57,041 nt of DNA from JAGLTZ01 sp964637695 (GTDB lineage Bacteria > Blakebacterota > Blakebacteria > Blakebacterales > Blakebacteraceae). The notes below the pieces were generated by a model. It had not been told where the DNA came from. It saw only the letters and a list, made by a program, of their open reading frames with translations, and did no database searches. A program made the position numbers and the translations under genes. Location: NCBI GenBank assembly GCA_964637695.1, contig CAZWVF010000010.1, positions 1 through 57,041 on the forward strand, written 5' to 3'. Numbering within the stretch: position 1 is the first letter of the stretch; every line of letters begins with the position of its first letter. Shown piece by piece: positions 32,362-40,549 of the stretch.

Positions 32362-34982
32362 GTACTCAAGCAACCACCGGGATGATGCTCCCTGTGGGAA
32401 TCAGGTCCTGTGCGGGATTCTCTCTCCTCGTACTGTTCAGTTGCCTGGTTTCTCTCTCATCAATTCATGCCGGAGTTGCTGCATCTGTGCAGGATCCGGT
32501 TCGTTCTGCGATACAGGATACCCTGCACACTGTTGGGCAGGACACCCTGGCGGCAGCTCAGCAGGACACCCTGGCGGCAGCTCAGCAGGATACAGTCGGA
32601 ACGGAAACCACCGAGAGAGCAGGTGCTGTTCAGGACAGCCTCATCTACGGATTCACAACGGCTGAAAGCGATGGAACCATTGCAACACTTCGGGGCTCCC
32701 CAGAATTGCCTGCCTGGGCCAGGTATCGGGATATCGAGTTGAAAGCAGGGATCATAATAATGGATTTCGACAGGGAGGTGATGACAGCCCTTCCGATGCC
32801 GGACACCTCTGCGGCAGGTGACCGGGGCCCCCTCAACAGACCCGTCTTCCGGCAGGGAGACCAGGTTGTGGTGGGTGACAGGATGGATTACGACCTCAGA
32901 TCCGACAAAGGTACTGTATGGGTTGCAAGAACCGAATATGAGCTCGGTTACTATCACGGAGAGCGGATCAACGCCATCACGGGTGATCCCGACTATCTGA
33001 CCGTACGCCAGGCGTGGTTCACTACGTGCGACAGGGAGGAGGATCCGCACTACTACTTCTCGGCCGAGCAGATGAAGATAATTCCTGAGGACAAGGTGAT
33101 CGCAAGGGAGATACGCTTTAATCTCCTCGGAATCCCCATACCACCGCCACCTCTGCCGGCATTTCCATTCCTGATAAAATCGATCCGTTCCGGACGCCAG
33201 TCGGGACTGCTGATGCCCCAGTACTCAAGCAATTCCCTGACAGGTCTGACACTGAAGGACCTGGGATTCTACTGGGCGCCCAGCGCTTATTACGATGCCA
33301 GAATCGTGGCGGACATTACTGAATTGAAAGGTGTGGTACTGCGTACACGAGCCCGGTACGCATTGCGCTACAGGCTCCAGGGTAACGTCGAGGCAACCTA
33401 CAACTACGACCGGTTGAACAGGATCACCCGGTGGGAAACCAGGTTCAACCACTATCAGCAGATAGATCCCACCATGCGTGTGGTTGCGCAGGGTAATTTC
33501 AGTTCCTCCTCCTCTTTCAACACAGATCTCTCCGACGACCTGGAACGCCGCCTGCAGCGGATTCTGCGCAGCCACCTTAATATCAGTAAACGATTTAAAA
33601 GCAGGACCAACCTGGCCGTCACACTGAGCCAGACCCGTTATCTCGACACCGATATCACAACCAGCCAGTTCCCGAACATGACCTTCCGGGTTCCACGCCG
33701 GCCTCTTTTCGGCACGAGCGGCGCCACGCAGGAGCAGGGCGTTCCCGGTGGACTGGTCGGATTCGGACTGGCTGCTTCAAGGCAGGAGATCGATCTGAAG
33801 GGTCCGGCCTGGTACGAGAACTTCTACGTCGACTACAACATATCGTACAGATCGAACGTCAGAGCCGAGCCGGACACCACGATCAGCCAGATCGGTATGG
33901 AGCAGAAGACAAACCTGAGTTATTCCGGAAAGGTGTTCGGCTGGTTGAACCTCCAGCCCAGTCTCTCCGCCCGGGAGGACTGGTATTTCGGTTCCACGGC
34001 TGAGGATGGGTTCCAGCGCCGCATGCTCTGGAGTTCCACTCTGCGTGCCAGCACCAAGCTCTACGGTCTCTCCGATCGTCCATTCGGCATCAATGCCTCT
34101 TTCCGCCATGTAGTCGAGCCGAGCCTGTCGGTCAGCTACCAACCCGACTTTTCAGACAGGCCGAATGTGCCGACGATGTTCGGAGGCAATCCGAAGGGAC
34201 GGAAGAGTCTCTCCTTCAGCCTCGGGCAGATATTCCAGATGAAACGGCAGATCGGAGAGCAGGAACGTAAGCTGGACCTTGCTCGAGTGACCACTACAGC
34301 TTCATACAACGGCCAGGCGAAGGGCCGTAAACTGTCGGACGTGCGCACTTCGTTGATTACAAATGCCGGGCGCATACTGAACCTGCAGATAAACCTTATC
34401 CACAGTCTCTATGAGCCCGACACAGATCGGTTCCAGTGGAAACCGGTTACGCAGTCGGCCAGCTATCGGAGTTCACTCCGACTCGACAGCGCCATGGTTT
34501 ACGGGTGGTTGGGTTTGGGGAAGGGTCGGGCCGGCGCACAAGAGGGCGAGGAGGAATCCGGGGAGGCCGAACAGCCGCCTCAGGCAGCTGAAGATGAAGA
34601 GGAGATTCCCTTCGGTGTACCAACAAGGGATGCAGGTCGACTCTTCAGCTCGGCTGCCGGGCAGCGACGCGGTGGAGAGTGGCGCTGGAACCTTTCACTC
34701 AGTCACAATTACGCCTGGATGAGGGGAGGTTCAACACCGCGGCATAGTCTGGACGGCTCGCTCTCTCTGAATGTGCCGAAATGGTCCTTCTCCTGGTCGA
34801 CTCGATACGATGTGGCCGGTAAGGATCTGGTCCGACAGTCGTTCAGCATCTATCGGGATCTTCACTGCTGGGAAGCACGACTGCAGGTGGTGCCGAGCGG
34901 ACCGGGGAGAGGATACTGGTTCGTGATAGCCATTAAGGAGATCCCAGAGATCAAGTACGAACGGCGGCAAACCGTGTTCTGA
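32334..34982 (+). CDS. lptD: LptD/OstA-like LPS-assembly outer-membrane protein
   Basis: An 882-residue protein from ATG 32334 (GGAG ten bases before); ATG 32382 is an alternative. A signal peptide ends near GVAAS. A low-complexity stretch (~70-90) contains a 24-base DNA tandem repeat encoding QDTLAAAQ twice (32537-32584). Then comes an OstA-like domain and a long C-terminal region of alternating amphipathic strands, the LptD barrel pattern (LLGIPIPPPPLPAFPF leads into it). LptD inserts lipopolysaccharide into the outer leaflet. An acidic insertion (EGEEESGEAEQ, ~743-770) is probably a loop. Other Lpt genes are not in the window. Confidence 0.8.
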   Translation: MARIDYRTLSTQATTGMMLPVGIRSCAGFSLLVLFSCLVSLSSIHAGVAASVQDPVRSAIQDTLHTVGQDTLAAAQQDTLAAAQQDTVGTETTERAGAVQDSLIYGFTTAESDGTIATLRGSPELPAWARYRDIELKAGIIIMDFDREVMTALPMPDTSAAGDRGPLNRPVFRQGDQVVVGDRMDYDLRSDKGTVWVARTEYELGYYHGERINAITGDPDYLTVRQAWFTTCDREEDPHYYFSAEQMKIIPEDKVIAREIRFNLLGIPIPPPPLPAFPFLIKSIRSGRQSGLLMPQYSSNSLTGLTLKDLGFYWAPSAYYDARIVADITELKGVVLRTRARYALRYRLQGNVEATYNYDRLNRITRWETRFNHYQQIDPTMRVVAQGNFSSSSSFNTDLSDDLERRLQRILRSHLNISKRFKSRTNLAVTLSQTRYLDTDITTSQFPNMTFRVPRRPLFGTSGATQEQGVPGGLVGFGLAASRQEIDLKGPAWYENFYVDYNISYRSNVRAEPDTTISQIGMEQKTNLSYSGKVFGWLNLQPSLSAREDWYFGSTAEDGFQRRMLWSSTLRASTKLYGLSDRPFGINASFRHVVEPSLSVSYQPDFSDRPNVPTMFGGNPKGRKSLSFSLGQIFQMKRQIGEQERKLDLARVTTTASYNGQAKGRKLSDVRTSLITNAGRILNLQINLIHSLYEPDTDRFQWKPVTQSASYRSSLRLDSAMVYGWLGLGKGRAGAQEGEEESGEAEQPPQAAEDEEEIPFGVPTRDAGRLFSSAAGQRRGGEWRWNLSLSHNYAWMRGGSTPRHSLDGSLSLNVPKWSFSWSTRYDVAGKDLVRQSFSIYRDLHCWEARLQVVPSGPGRGYWFVIAIKEIPEIKYERRQTVF

Positions 34983-35006
34983 TGCGGGTTTTCGCCTGAT
35001 AACGGC

Positions 35007-35036
35007 TTGACACTCGCTTCATGGGCCGCCTAAGAT
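35007..35036 (+). promoter_or_regulatory. Sigma70-type promoter of the HU gene
   Basis: TTGACA at 35007-35012 and TAAGAT at 35031-35036, separated by 18 bases, 64 bases before the hup ATG. The -35 is perfect and the -10 matches four of six consensus positions. Confidence 0.7.
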
Positions 35037-35099
35037 AACGTCAAGCTTTAAGCGCAGCATAAGCTGCAGAGCCATTATCGACTGGCAGGAGGTGACAGG

Positions 35100-35372
35100 A
35101 TGACAAAGAAGGAGATCGTGGCGAAGGCTGCCGATGCAGCAGGAATCTCGAAGGCCAAGGCGGAAGTCGCCATAAACGCCACGTTCGACGAGATTGCCAC
35201 AACGCTGAAAAGGGGTGACAAGGTAACCTTCGTAGGCTTTGGGACATTCTCGACATCATACAGGAATGCCCGTATCGGCCGTAATCCGCGCACAGGCGCC
35301 ACGATTAACATCGCGGCCAGCACCGTGCCGAGATTCAAGGCCGGGAAGGCACTGAAAGACGCAGTAAGGTAG
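35100..35372 (+). CDS. hup: DNA-binding protein HU
   Basis: A 90-residue histone-like protein that wraps and bends DNA. The N-terminus MTKKEIVAKAADAAGISKAKA forms the helical dimer arm. The core carries FVGFGTFSTSYRNARIGRNPRTGA, with the beta-arm Arg/Pro that intercalates DNA (RNPRTGA). No extension, so a plain HU rather than IHF. A good promoter precedes it and a strong terminator follows, making a single-gene transcript. GGAGG lies upstream of the ATG. Confidence 0.96.
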   Translation: MTKKEIVAKAADAAGISKAKAEVAINATFDEIATTLKRGDKVTFVGFGTFSTSYRNARIGRNPRTGATINIAASTVPRFKAGKALKDAVR

Positions 35373-35396
35373 AGTTCACCAGAAAATAAGGACAAG

Positions 35397-35429
35397 AAGG
35401 AGCAAGGGCCTTGGCCCTGCTCCTTTTTT
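35397..35429 (+). terminator. Rho-independent terminator after HU
   Basis: GGAGC/GCTCC with the inner AGGGCC/GGCCCT pairing (a bulged A between), a two-base loop and a run of six Ts. Confidence 0.9.
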
Positions 35430-35465
35430 GTTGGTTAATCCGGGTAGAAGCAGAATAAATATGTA

Positions 35466-36365
35466 ATGGAACGCGGCACTCAGGCAGATATCGCACTACT
35501 GTCGGTGGTTATTCTGTGGGGAACCAGCTTCTCGATCGCCAAAGAGGCACTGCAGTGGATCACTCCTGTACTCTTTGTGGTAGTGCGTTTTCTGCTGGCA
35601 GGAGCCATCTGGCTGGTCGTTTACGGTCACCTGCTGAAAAAAAATCAAAAAAATTTCACGTGGAAAATCGCCTTGAAAGGATCTCTTCTAGGCGTGGTTC
35701 TGGGAGCCGGTTTCGTACTTCAGACAGCAGGATTGAACCTTACCCGGGCCACCATGTCCGGTTTTCTCACCGGGCTGGTAGTCGTCATCGTTCCCTTCTT
35801 TGTAATCATCCTGGAACGGAAGATCCCTAAAGCAACTTCGTTGACCGGAGTGGTCGTGTGCACCTTCGGACTCTGGGTACTCACCTCATCCCCGGGTGCC
35901 GGATTCAACTTCGGTGACCTGCTGACAATCGGAGCAGCCGTGTTCTTCGCACTTCACCTGGTCCTGGTTCAGATATTCACCAGGGAGCACGACCCGAGAG
36001 TTCTGACCCTGATGCAGCCGATCGGTGCCCTGCTTGTTGCCATACCGCTTATTTTCATACTTGAATCTCCATCGGTGACAATCCACTGGTCACTGGTGTG
36101 GCGATGGCTTGTGCTGGGAACCATGGTGGCCGTCACCATAGCTGTTCAGCTCTACTGGCAGCGCTTCATTACGGCTACACGGGCGGCGATAATCTTCACC
36201 CTCGAGCAGCCCCTTGCCGCGTTTTTCGCATTTCTGATCCTGGGTGAGGTGCTGACCGGCAGGGCTTATCTGGGCGGAGGACTGATTTTCATCGGCATGC
36301 TCGTGGCAGAAGGGGGAGCCAGGATCCTGCCCGGACGCCTCGGCGCTCTCGATACATCACCGTAA
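35466..36365 (+). CDS. EamA-family (DMT) transporter
   Basis: A 299-residue membrane protein of about ten hydrophobic helices in two EamA halves (LLSVVILWGTSFSIAKEAL, VLQTAGLNLTRATMSGFLTGL; then GDLLTIGAAVFFALHLVLVQ, LEQPLAAFFAFLILGE). These drug/metabolite exporters move small molecules; the substrate here is unknown. The last nine residues (RLGALDTSP) and stop codon are encoded by repeat copy C on the opposite orientation, so the C-terminus was shaped by that element. It has no close neighbour on the same strand and lies convergent to the PAP2 gene. Confidence 0.9.
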   Translation: MERGTQADIALLSVVILWGTSFSIAKEALQWITPVLFVVVRFLLAGAIWLVVYGHLLKKNQKNFTWKIALKGSLLGVVLGAGFVLQTAGLNLTRATMSGFLTGLVVVIVPFFVIILERKIPKATSLTGVVVCTFGLWVLTSSPGAGFNFGDLLTIGAAVFFALHLVLVQIFTREHDPRVLTLMQPIGALLVAIPLIFILESPSVTIHWSLVWRWLVLGTMVAVTIAVQLYWQRFITATRAAIIFTLEQPLAAFFAFLILGEVLTGRAYLGGGLIFIGMLVAEGGARILPGRLGALDTSP

Positions 36366-36388
36366 TTACGGAGCGGTGCACTTAATAA
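36331..36388 (-). repeat. Dispersed structured repeat, left half only (copy C)
   Basis: Read on the minus strand, this matches the left end of copy B in 48 of 52 positions from AGTGCA, with TTATTA preceding in both. It carries the stop codons of two converging genes: EamA at 36363-36365 (plus) and PAP2 at 36382-36384 (minus). The right half of the element is absent. Confidence 0.85.
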
Positions 36389-37221
36389 CCTGGCAGTGAG
36401 GGGATATACCCGATCGACAGACGGAGCCAGTTGGAGCGCTTTCGGTTGTGCTCTGATGGATGAATCCCGCAGAGGATTCTGGAAACGAAGTGCCCCAGCA
36501 GCGCCCCCGCGAATACATCTGTAGTCCAGTGCAGGTCTTCTCTTATCCGTGAAAGCGCCACCAGAGACGCCATGCTGTACGCGATATATGAAACCGGCGC
36601 TCCATATTCGTCTGAGAGAACGGTCGCCAGACAGAATGCCTGGGCTGCGTGGCTGGAAGGCCAGGAACTTGCACCACTGAACGGTCTGAAGGAGAAGCCG
36701 CCCTTCTCCTTGAAAGGTCTTTCGCGACCCGCCGATAATTTGAAGAATCCTGTAAGAATCCCGGTGAACACACTCGATTCCCATCCAAGTGCACCCACTC
36801 TTTTCAACCTCTCATCATCGGTTAAATGGCCGGCCAGATAGGACGCTCCACTCAACAACTGTATCACTTGAACACGTCCGAATGGTTCTATGACATCCCT
36901 GTTCCTGTCCAGATATGACAGGTCGGTTTCCAGAATCCTCTCCCTTATCGGTTCATCCTGAATTGCCAGCAGCAGGAATCCACCGGAGATAGCTGCAAGA
37001 AGGGGGAGGTCGTCAGATCCGATCGTGGCGGGGGCTCCGGCAATCTCCAGCCCGTCGTGGACCAGCATGGCGACCGTTCTGTCGATAACAGTGGACAGGG
37101 AGAGAGTATCTGAAGCTGATTGTCCGAATTCAGAAGAGGACTGTGCATCGGCAATGGTTGTCTGAGACATCGTCGACAGACCGAGCAGAACAAGTGCCAT
37201 GTCACGCAACAACCGTGGCAT
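36382..37221 (-). CDS. PAP2-type acid phosphatase, exported or membrane-associated
   Basis: From ATG 37221 the product has 279 residues, with a signal-like N-terminus (ALVLLGLSTMSQTTIADAQ), then membrane-like segments and the PAP2 signature: KLSAGRERP, SSWPSSHAAQAF (PSSH where PSGH is usual) and SRIREDLHWTTD, in the canonical order. Such enzymes remove phosphate from lipid phosphates, often undecaprenyl pyrophosphate. The frame is open to 37383, but that extension lies in repeat copy A and is Arg-rich. ATG 37221 is inside the repeat, and ATG 37200 lies at the element's end; either could start the protein. The last Tyr and stop lie in copy C. Confidence 0.82.
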   Translation of the reverse strand: MPRLLRDMALVLLGLSTMSQTTIADAQSSSEFGQSASDTLSLSTVIDRTVAMLVHDGLEIAGAPATIGSDDLPLLAAISGGFLLLAIQDEPIRERILETDLSYLDRNRDVIEPFGRVQVIQLLSGASYLAGHLTDDERLKRVGALGWESSVFTGILTGFFKLSAGRERPFKEKGGFSFRPFSGASSWPSSHAAQAFCLATVLSDEYGAPVSYIAYSMASLVALSRIREDLHWTTDVFAGALLGHFVSRILCGIHPSEHNRKRSNWLRLSIGYIPSLPGY

Positions 37222-37352
37222 TCGAGCGGCGCCGCATCCCGGCCGGCGGCGTTGCGTCTCCTCGCCATAGCCACCGCTATGCCTCGTCGCCACGCCTTGC
37301 CGGTCAAGCACGGCGTCACTCTCGGTGCCGACATTTGCTACGTGACATGACA
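37195..37352 (-). repeat. Dispersed structured repeat, copy A (about 158 bp)
   Basis: Terminal inverted repeats TGCCATGTCACGCAACAA and TTGCTACGTGACATGACA (near-complements) enclose a core on the minus strand with CCGGCAAGGC, a CATAGC/GCTATG hairpin with loop GGTG, and GCAACGCCGCCGGCCGG. The core is shared with copy B and copy D, but the arms differ. It sits immediately upstream of, and includes, the candidate start codons of the PAP2 gene. Confidence 0.85.
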
Positions 37353-37546
37353 CCAGTGCTGAAGCTGTTTCATGATCGAGCATAAATCAATTCTCTCAGA
37401 AATCAGGATTTGCATGCCGCTGCATCTTCAATAACCAATTCTGTGGCAGGAATCGACCTGTAATTGATAGTGACATTTTCACAATGAGACGAGAGTTCTT
37501 GACCTGAACCGATCTTCGACTTAGTGTGGAGTTTTGATGAAACCAG

Positions 37547-37605
37547 GATATCTGAAATATCCCCGCCTGACAGCCTCCTGCCCGAGAGTGTGTGGAGGTT
37601 TTTTT
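37547..37605 (+). promoter_or_regulatory. Attenuator-like leader of the pyrRBC operon
   Basis: Contains a GGATAT/ATATCC hairpin (37547-37563) and then an intrinsic-terminator-like stem AGCCTCC/GGAGGTT (37572-37600) with T-run to 37605, 30 bases before pyrR. The terminator loop carries CCCGAGAG, which matches the CCNGNGAG core of PyrR-binding RNA. It fits PyrR-controlled transcription attenuation: when UMP is plentiful, PyrR binding would favour the terminator. Confidence 0.6.
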
Positions 37606-37634
37606 ACACCCTATAACAGCCAGAGGCCAGTGCG

Positions 37635-38219
37635 ATGACAGCCAGGTCCCGGAAATCTGTCTCAGGAAAAGAGGCCACGGTGATGAATGCGGCTCAACTC
37701 AAACGGGCACTCATCCGGATGGCCCATGAGATCATTGAGGATACGGAGGGGGCGAAAGACCTGGCCATTGTCGGGATGCGGACGCGCGGAGTGTATCTGG
37801 CCAGAAGGCTGGCCGAATTTATCTCAGAAAGTTCCGGCTCCGATGTGCCGGTGGGTGTACTCGACGTAACCCTTTACCGGGATGACTTCCGCAGGAGAGA
37901 CAAAGCCCCGGTTGTCAAGTCGAGTGATCTCCCATTCGATGTCGACGGACGGACCATCGTACTTGTCGATGACGTGCTCTATACCGGAAGAACGGTTCGA
38001 GCCGCACTCGACAGCCTGATGGACTACGGCAGACCGAATGTGATCCACCTGGCTGTACTCGTTGATCGGGGACACCGGCAACTGCCGATAAGTGCCGATT
38101 ATATCGGACAGGAAGTTCGCACAATGGAAGGGCAGGAGATACTGGTACTCGTGAACGAGGAGGATGGCAAGGACGCCGTCTACCTGGTGGAAACACCAGA
38201 GAAGCATTTAACATCATGA
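37635..38219 (+). CDS. pyrR: Pyrimidine operon regulator / uracil phosphoribosyltransferase PyrR
   Basis: A 194-residue protein that binds pyr mRNA in response to UMP/PRPP and often makes UMP from uracil. The PRPP-binding loop IVLVDDVLYTGRTVRAAL is intact (~110-127). The core runs ALIRMAHEIIEDTEGAKDLAIVGMRTRGVYLARRLAE. A 16-residue Lys/Arg-rich N-terminal extension precedes the usual start (second in-frame ATG, 37683). AGAGG upstream supports 37635. pyrB follows 22 bases later, and the attenuator-like leader lies in front, so the operon probably regulates itself. Confidence 0.95.
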   Translation: MTARSRKSVSGKEATVMNAAQLKRALIRMAHEIIEDTEGAKDLAIVGMRTRGVYLARRLAEFISESSGSDVPVGVLDVTLYRDDFRRRDKAPVVKSSDLPFDVDGRTIVLVDDVLYTGRTVRAALDSLMDYGRPNVIHLAVLVDRGHRQLPISADYIGQEVRTMEGQEILVLVNEEDGKDAVYLVETPEKHLTS

Positions 38220-38241
38220 TAAAGAGAACGGAGAGCTGGGT

Positions 38242-39186
38242 GTGACGGCAAAACAGCTATCGATAAGACATCTGGTCGGTCTCGAAGGTGTCCCTGCCTC
38301 GGACATCGAACTGCTGCTCGATACGGCAGAATCATTCAGGGAGATTCTGGAAAGGCCTATCAAGAAGGTTCCGACCCTTACCGGAGTTACCATTGTAAAC
38401 TTTTTCTACGAGCCCTCCACTCGTACACGTCTCTCCTTCGAGATGGCTGAGAAGCGGCTTTCGGCGGATATCATCAATTTCAGCACTACGATTTCGAGTG
38501 TCAAAAAGGGTGAAACACTGAAGGACACCATCCGCAATATCGAAGCCATGAAGATCGATATGGTTGTAATAAGGCACAGTCACGCGGGTGCCGCCGATTA
38601 CATGACCAGGTGCACCGATGCAGTAATCCTCAACGCCGGGGACGGTTGTCACGAGCACCCAACCCAGGGACTGCTGGACCTCATGACCATGCGCCAGCAC
38701 ACAAATAAGCCCTTCAAAGGTCTCAGGGTTCTGATGGTAGGGGATATGCGTCACAGCAGGGTGATCCGCAGCGACCTGTGGGGTCTGAAAACACTCGGAG
38801 CTTCGGTAGCGGTCTGCGGTCCGCCAAGCCTGATGCCCGCCGGTGTGGATGCCTTCGATATAGACGTCTACGACGATCTGGATGAGGCACTTGAAGGCGC
38901 GGACGTGGTCAACGTGATGCGGATCCAGCTTGAGAGGCAGGAGGGCGGTCTGATACCGAGCCTGAGGGAATATAACAGGACTTTCGGAATCACCAGAGAG
39001 AGGCTGAAAGGGACTAAGAAAGACCTGGTGATAATGCATCCGGGCCCGATCAACCGTGGAGTTGAGATAGACACCGATGTCGCCGATGGAGAACGATCTG
39101 TGATCCTGCGACAGGTGACCAACGGAGTGGCAGTAAGGATGGCAAGTCTGGTGCTGCTGGCACCCCAGGAAATTGTTCAGGCATAG
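38242..39186 (+). CDS. pyrB: Aspartate carbamoyltransferase catalytic subunit
   Basis: A 314-residue enzyme for the committed step of pyrimidine synthesis. Carbamoyl-phosphate motif FFYEPSTRTRLSFEMAEKRL and the aspartate-binding loop HPGPINRGVEI are intact, with GDGCHEHPTQGLLDL and VGDMRHSRVIRSD between. The start is GTG at 38242, with GGAG upstream. No regulatory subunit (pyrI) is nearby, so this is probably the class with PyrB trimers or a PyrB-PyrC complex. pyrC follows after 51 bases. Confidence 0.97.
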   Translation: MTAKQLSIRHLVGLEGVPASDIELLLDTAESFREILERPIKKVPTLTGVTIVNFFYEPSTRTRLSFEMAEKRLSADIINFSTTISSVKKGETLKDTIRNIEAMKIDMVVIRHSHAGAADYMTRCTDAVILNAGDGCHEHPTQGLLDLMTMRQHTNKPFKGLRVLMVGDMRHSRVIRSDLWGLKTLGASVAVCGPPSLMPAGVDAFDIDVYDDLDEALEGADVVNVMRIQLERQEGGLIPSLREYNRTFGITRERLKGTKKDLVIMHPGPINRGVEIDTDVADGERSVILRQVTNGVAVRMASLVLLAPQEIVQA

Positions 39187-39237
39187 TAGAGCAGTCTCAT
39201 ACGAAGAAGTGAAATCTCTGGAAGGATAGAGCGAAGA

Positions 39238-40521
39238 GTGGCTGACATTCTCATAAAGGGCGGAAGGGTCATCGACCCTTCTCAAAATCTGGATAAGGTC
39301 ACAGACGTTGCAGTCAGGCGGGGCCGCGTCGAAGCTCTGGCAAGGGTGGGAACCGGTGCCCGCGCCAGTTTCGGAACAGTGATCGATGCCGCGGGCAAGG
39401 TTGTATGTCCCGGTCTGATAGATATGCATGTCCATCTGAGGGAACCGGGCTTCGAGCACAAGGAAACAGTGGCAACCGGCTGCAGGGCGGCAGCGGCTGG
39501 GGGATTCACCGGTATAGCCTGCATGCCCAATACCAGCCCCTGTATTGATGATGCAGCAACCGTGAAGCTGATTCTGGAAAAGGCATCAGAGGTGAAATTC
39601 AACGTGTGGCCGATAGCGGCCGTATCGCTGGGAAGGGAAGGCAAAGCACTTACCGAGATGTCAGAGCTCGTGGACACGGGCGCGACGGGTTTCAGCGATG
39701 ACGGTAACCCGGTACACGACAGCCATCTGATGCGTACCGCCCTTGAATACTCGAAGATGCTGGGAGTACCGATAATCCAGCATGCAGAAGATCCGGTGCT
39801 GACTGTTCACGGATCGATGCATGAAGGTCGGGCCTCGGCCATTATGGGTGTCAGGGGTATGCCTGGTATCGCTGAGGACGTTATCGTGGCTCGCGATCTG
39901 CTGATCGCTGAATACACTGGAGGACACCTGCATCTTGCCCACCTCAGTACCGCCACGAGCCTGGAACTGGTCCGTCAGGCAAAAAAACGTGGTGTGCACG
40001 TCACCTGTGAGGTGACACCGCAGCACCTGTCGCTCTCAGATGAGGATGTGCGGGTATCCGGCCTTGATCCAAACTGGAAGATGTCACCGCCCCTGCGTTC
40101 CAAAGAGGATGTGAAGGCACTCAGAAAGGGACTTAAGGACGGTACGATAGATCTGATAGCCACAGATCATGCGCCTCATCACCTCGACGATAAGGACACG
40201 ACATTCGAGGATGCTGCTTTCGGTATCGTGGGTCTGGAGACCGCGCTGGGTGTCATAATGACTGAGCTTGTCGAGCCGGGTGTTATTGATCTGCCGGCCG
40301 CCATATCACTGATGAGCACGAATGCAGCCGATGTGTTCAATCTGGAAGGAGGTACCCTCCAGCCAGGCAGTGAAGCCAATATCACGATCTTCGATCCTGA
40401 GATAGAATGGACCGTAGATACAGGGGAATTCAGGTCGAAAAGCATAAACACACCATGGGCAGGCTCTGCACTGAAAGGTAAAACAACTGAAGTAGTCGTT
40501 CAGGGCAGGCTGTACAGGTAG
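39238..40521 (+). CDS. pyrC: Dihydroorotase
   Basis: A 427-residue class I dihydroorotase, from GTG 39238. Metal-binding motif DMHVHLREPGFEHKET and the catalytic Asp in TDHAPHHLDDKD are intact; GNPVHDS, IIQHAED and LHLAHLSTA supply further ligands. It cyclises carbamoyl-aspartate made by PyrB and completes the pyrR-pyrB-pyrC cluster; pyrD, pyrE, pyrF and carAB lie elsewhere. It converges with the GMC oxidoreductase, stops 28 bases apart. Confidence 0.97.
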   Translation: MADILIKGGRVIDPSQNLDKVTDVAVRRGRVEALARVGTGARASFGTVIDAAGKVVCPGLIDMHVHLREPGFEHKETVATGCRAAAAGGFTGIACMPNTSPCIDDAATVKLILEKASEVKFNVWPIAAVSLGREGKALTEMSELVDTGATGFSDDGNPVHDSHLMRTALEYSKMLGVPIIQHAEDPVLTVHGSMHEGRASAIMGVRGMPGIAEDVIVARDLLIAEYTGGHLHLAHLSTATSLELVRQAKKRGVHVTCEVTPQHLSLSDEDVRVSGLDPNWKMSPPLRSKEDVKALRKGLKDGTIDLIATDHAPHHLDDKDTTFEDAAFGIVGLETALGVIMTELVEPGVIDLPAAISLMSTNAADVFNLEGGTLQPGSEANITIFDPEIEWTVDTGEFRSKSINTPWAGSALKGKTTEVVVQGRLYR

Positions 40522-40549
40522 TCATTCTGGAGCAGTGATTCCGGAGTTG

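Noticed and set aside
37222..37383. 54-codon extension of the PAP2 gene
   Set aside because: Arg-rich, mostly encoded by repeat copy A and without a signal-peptide character.
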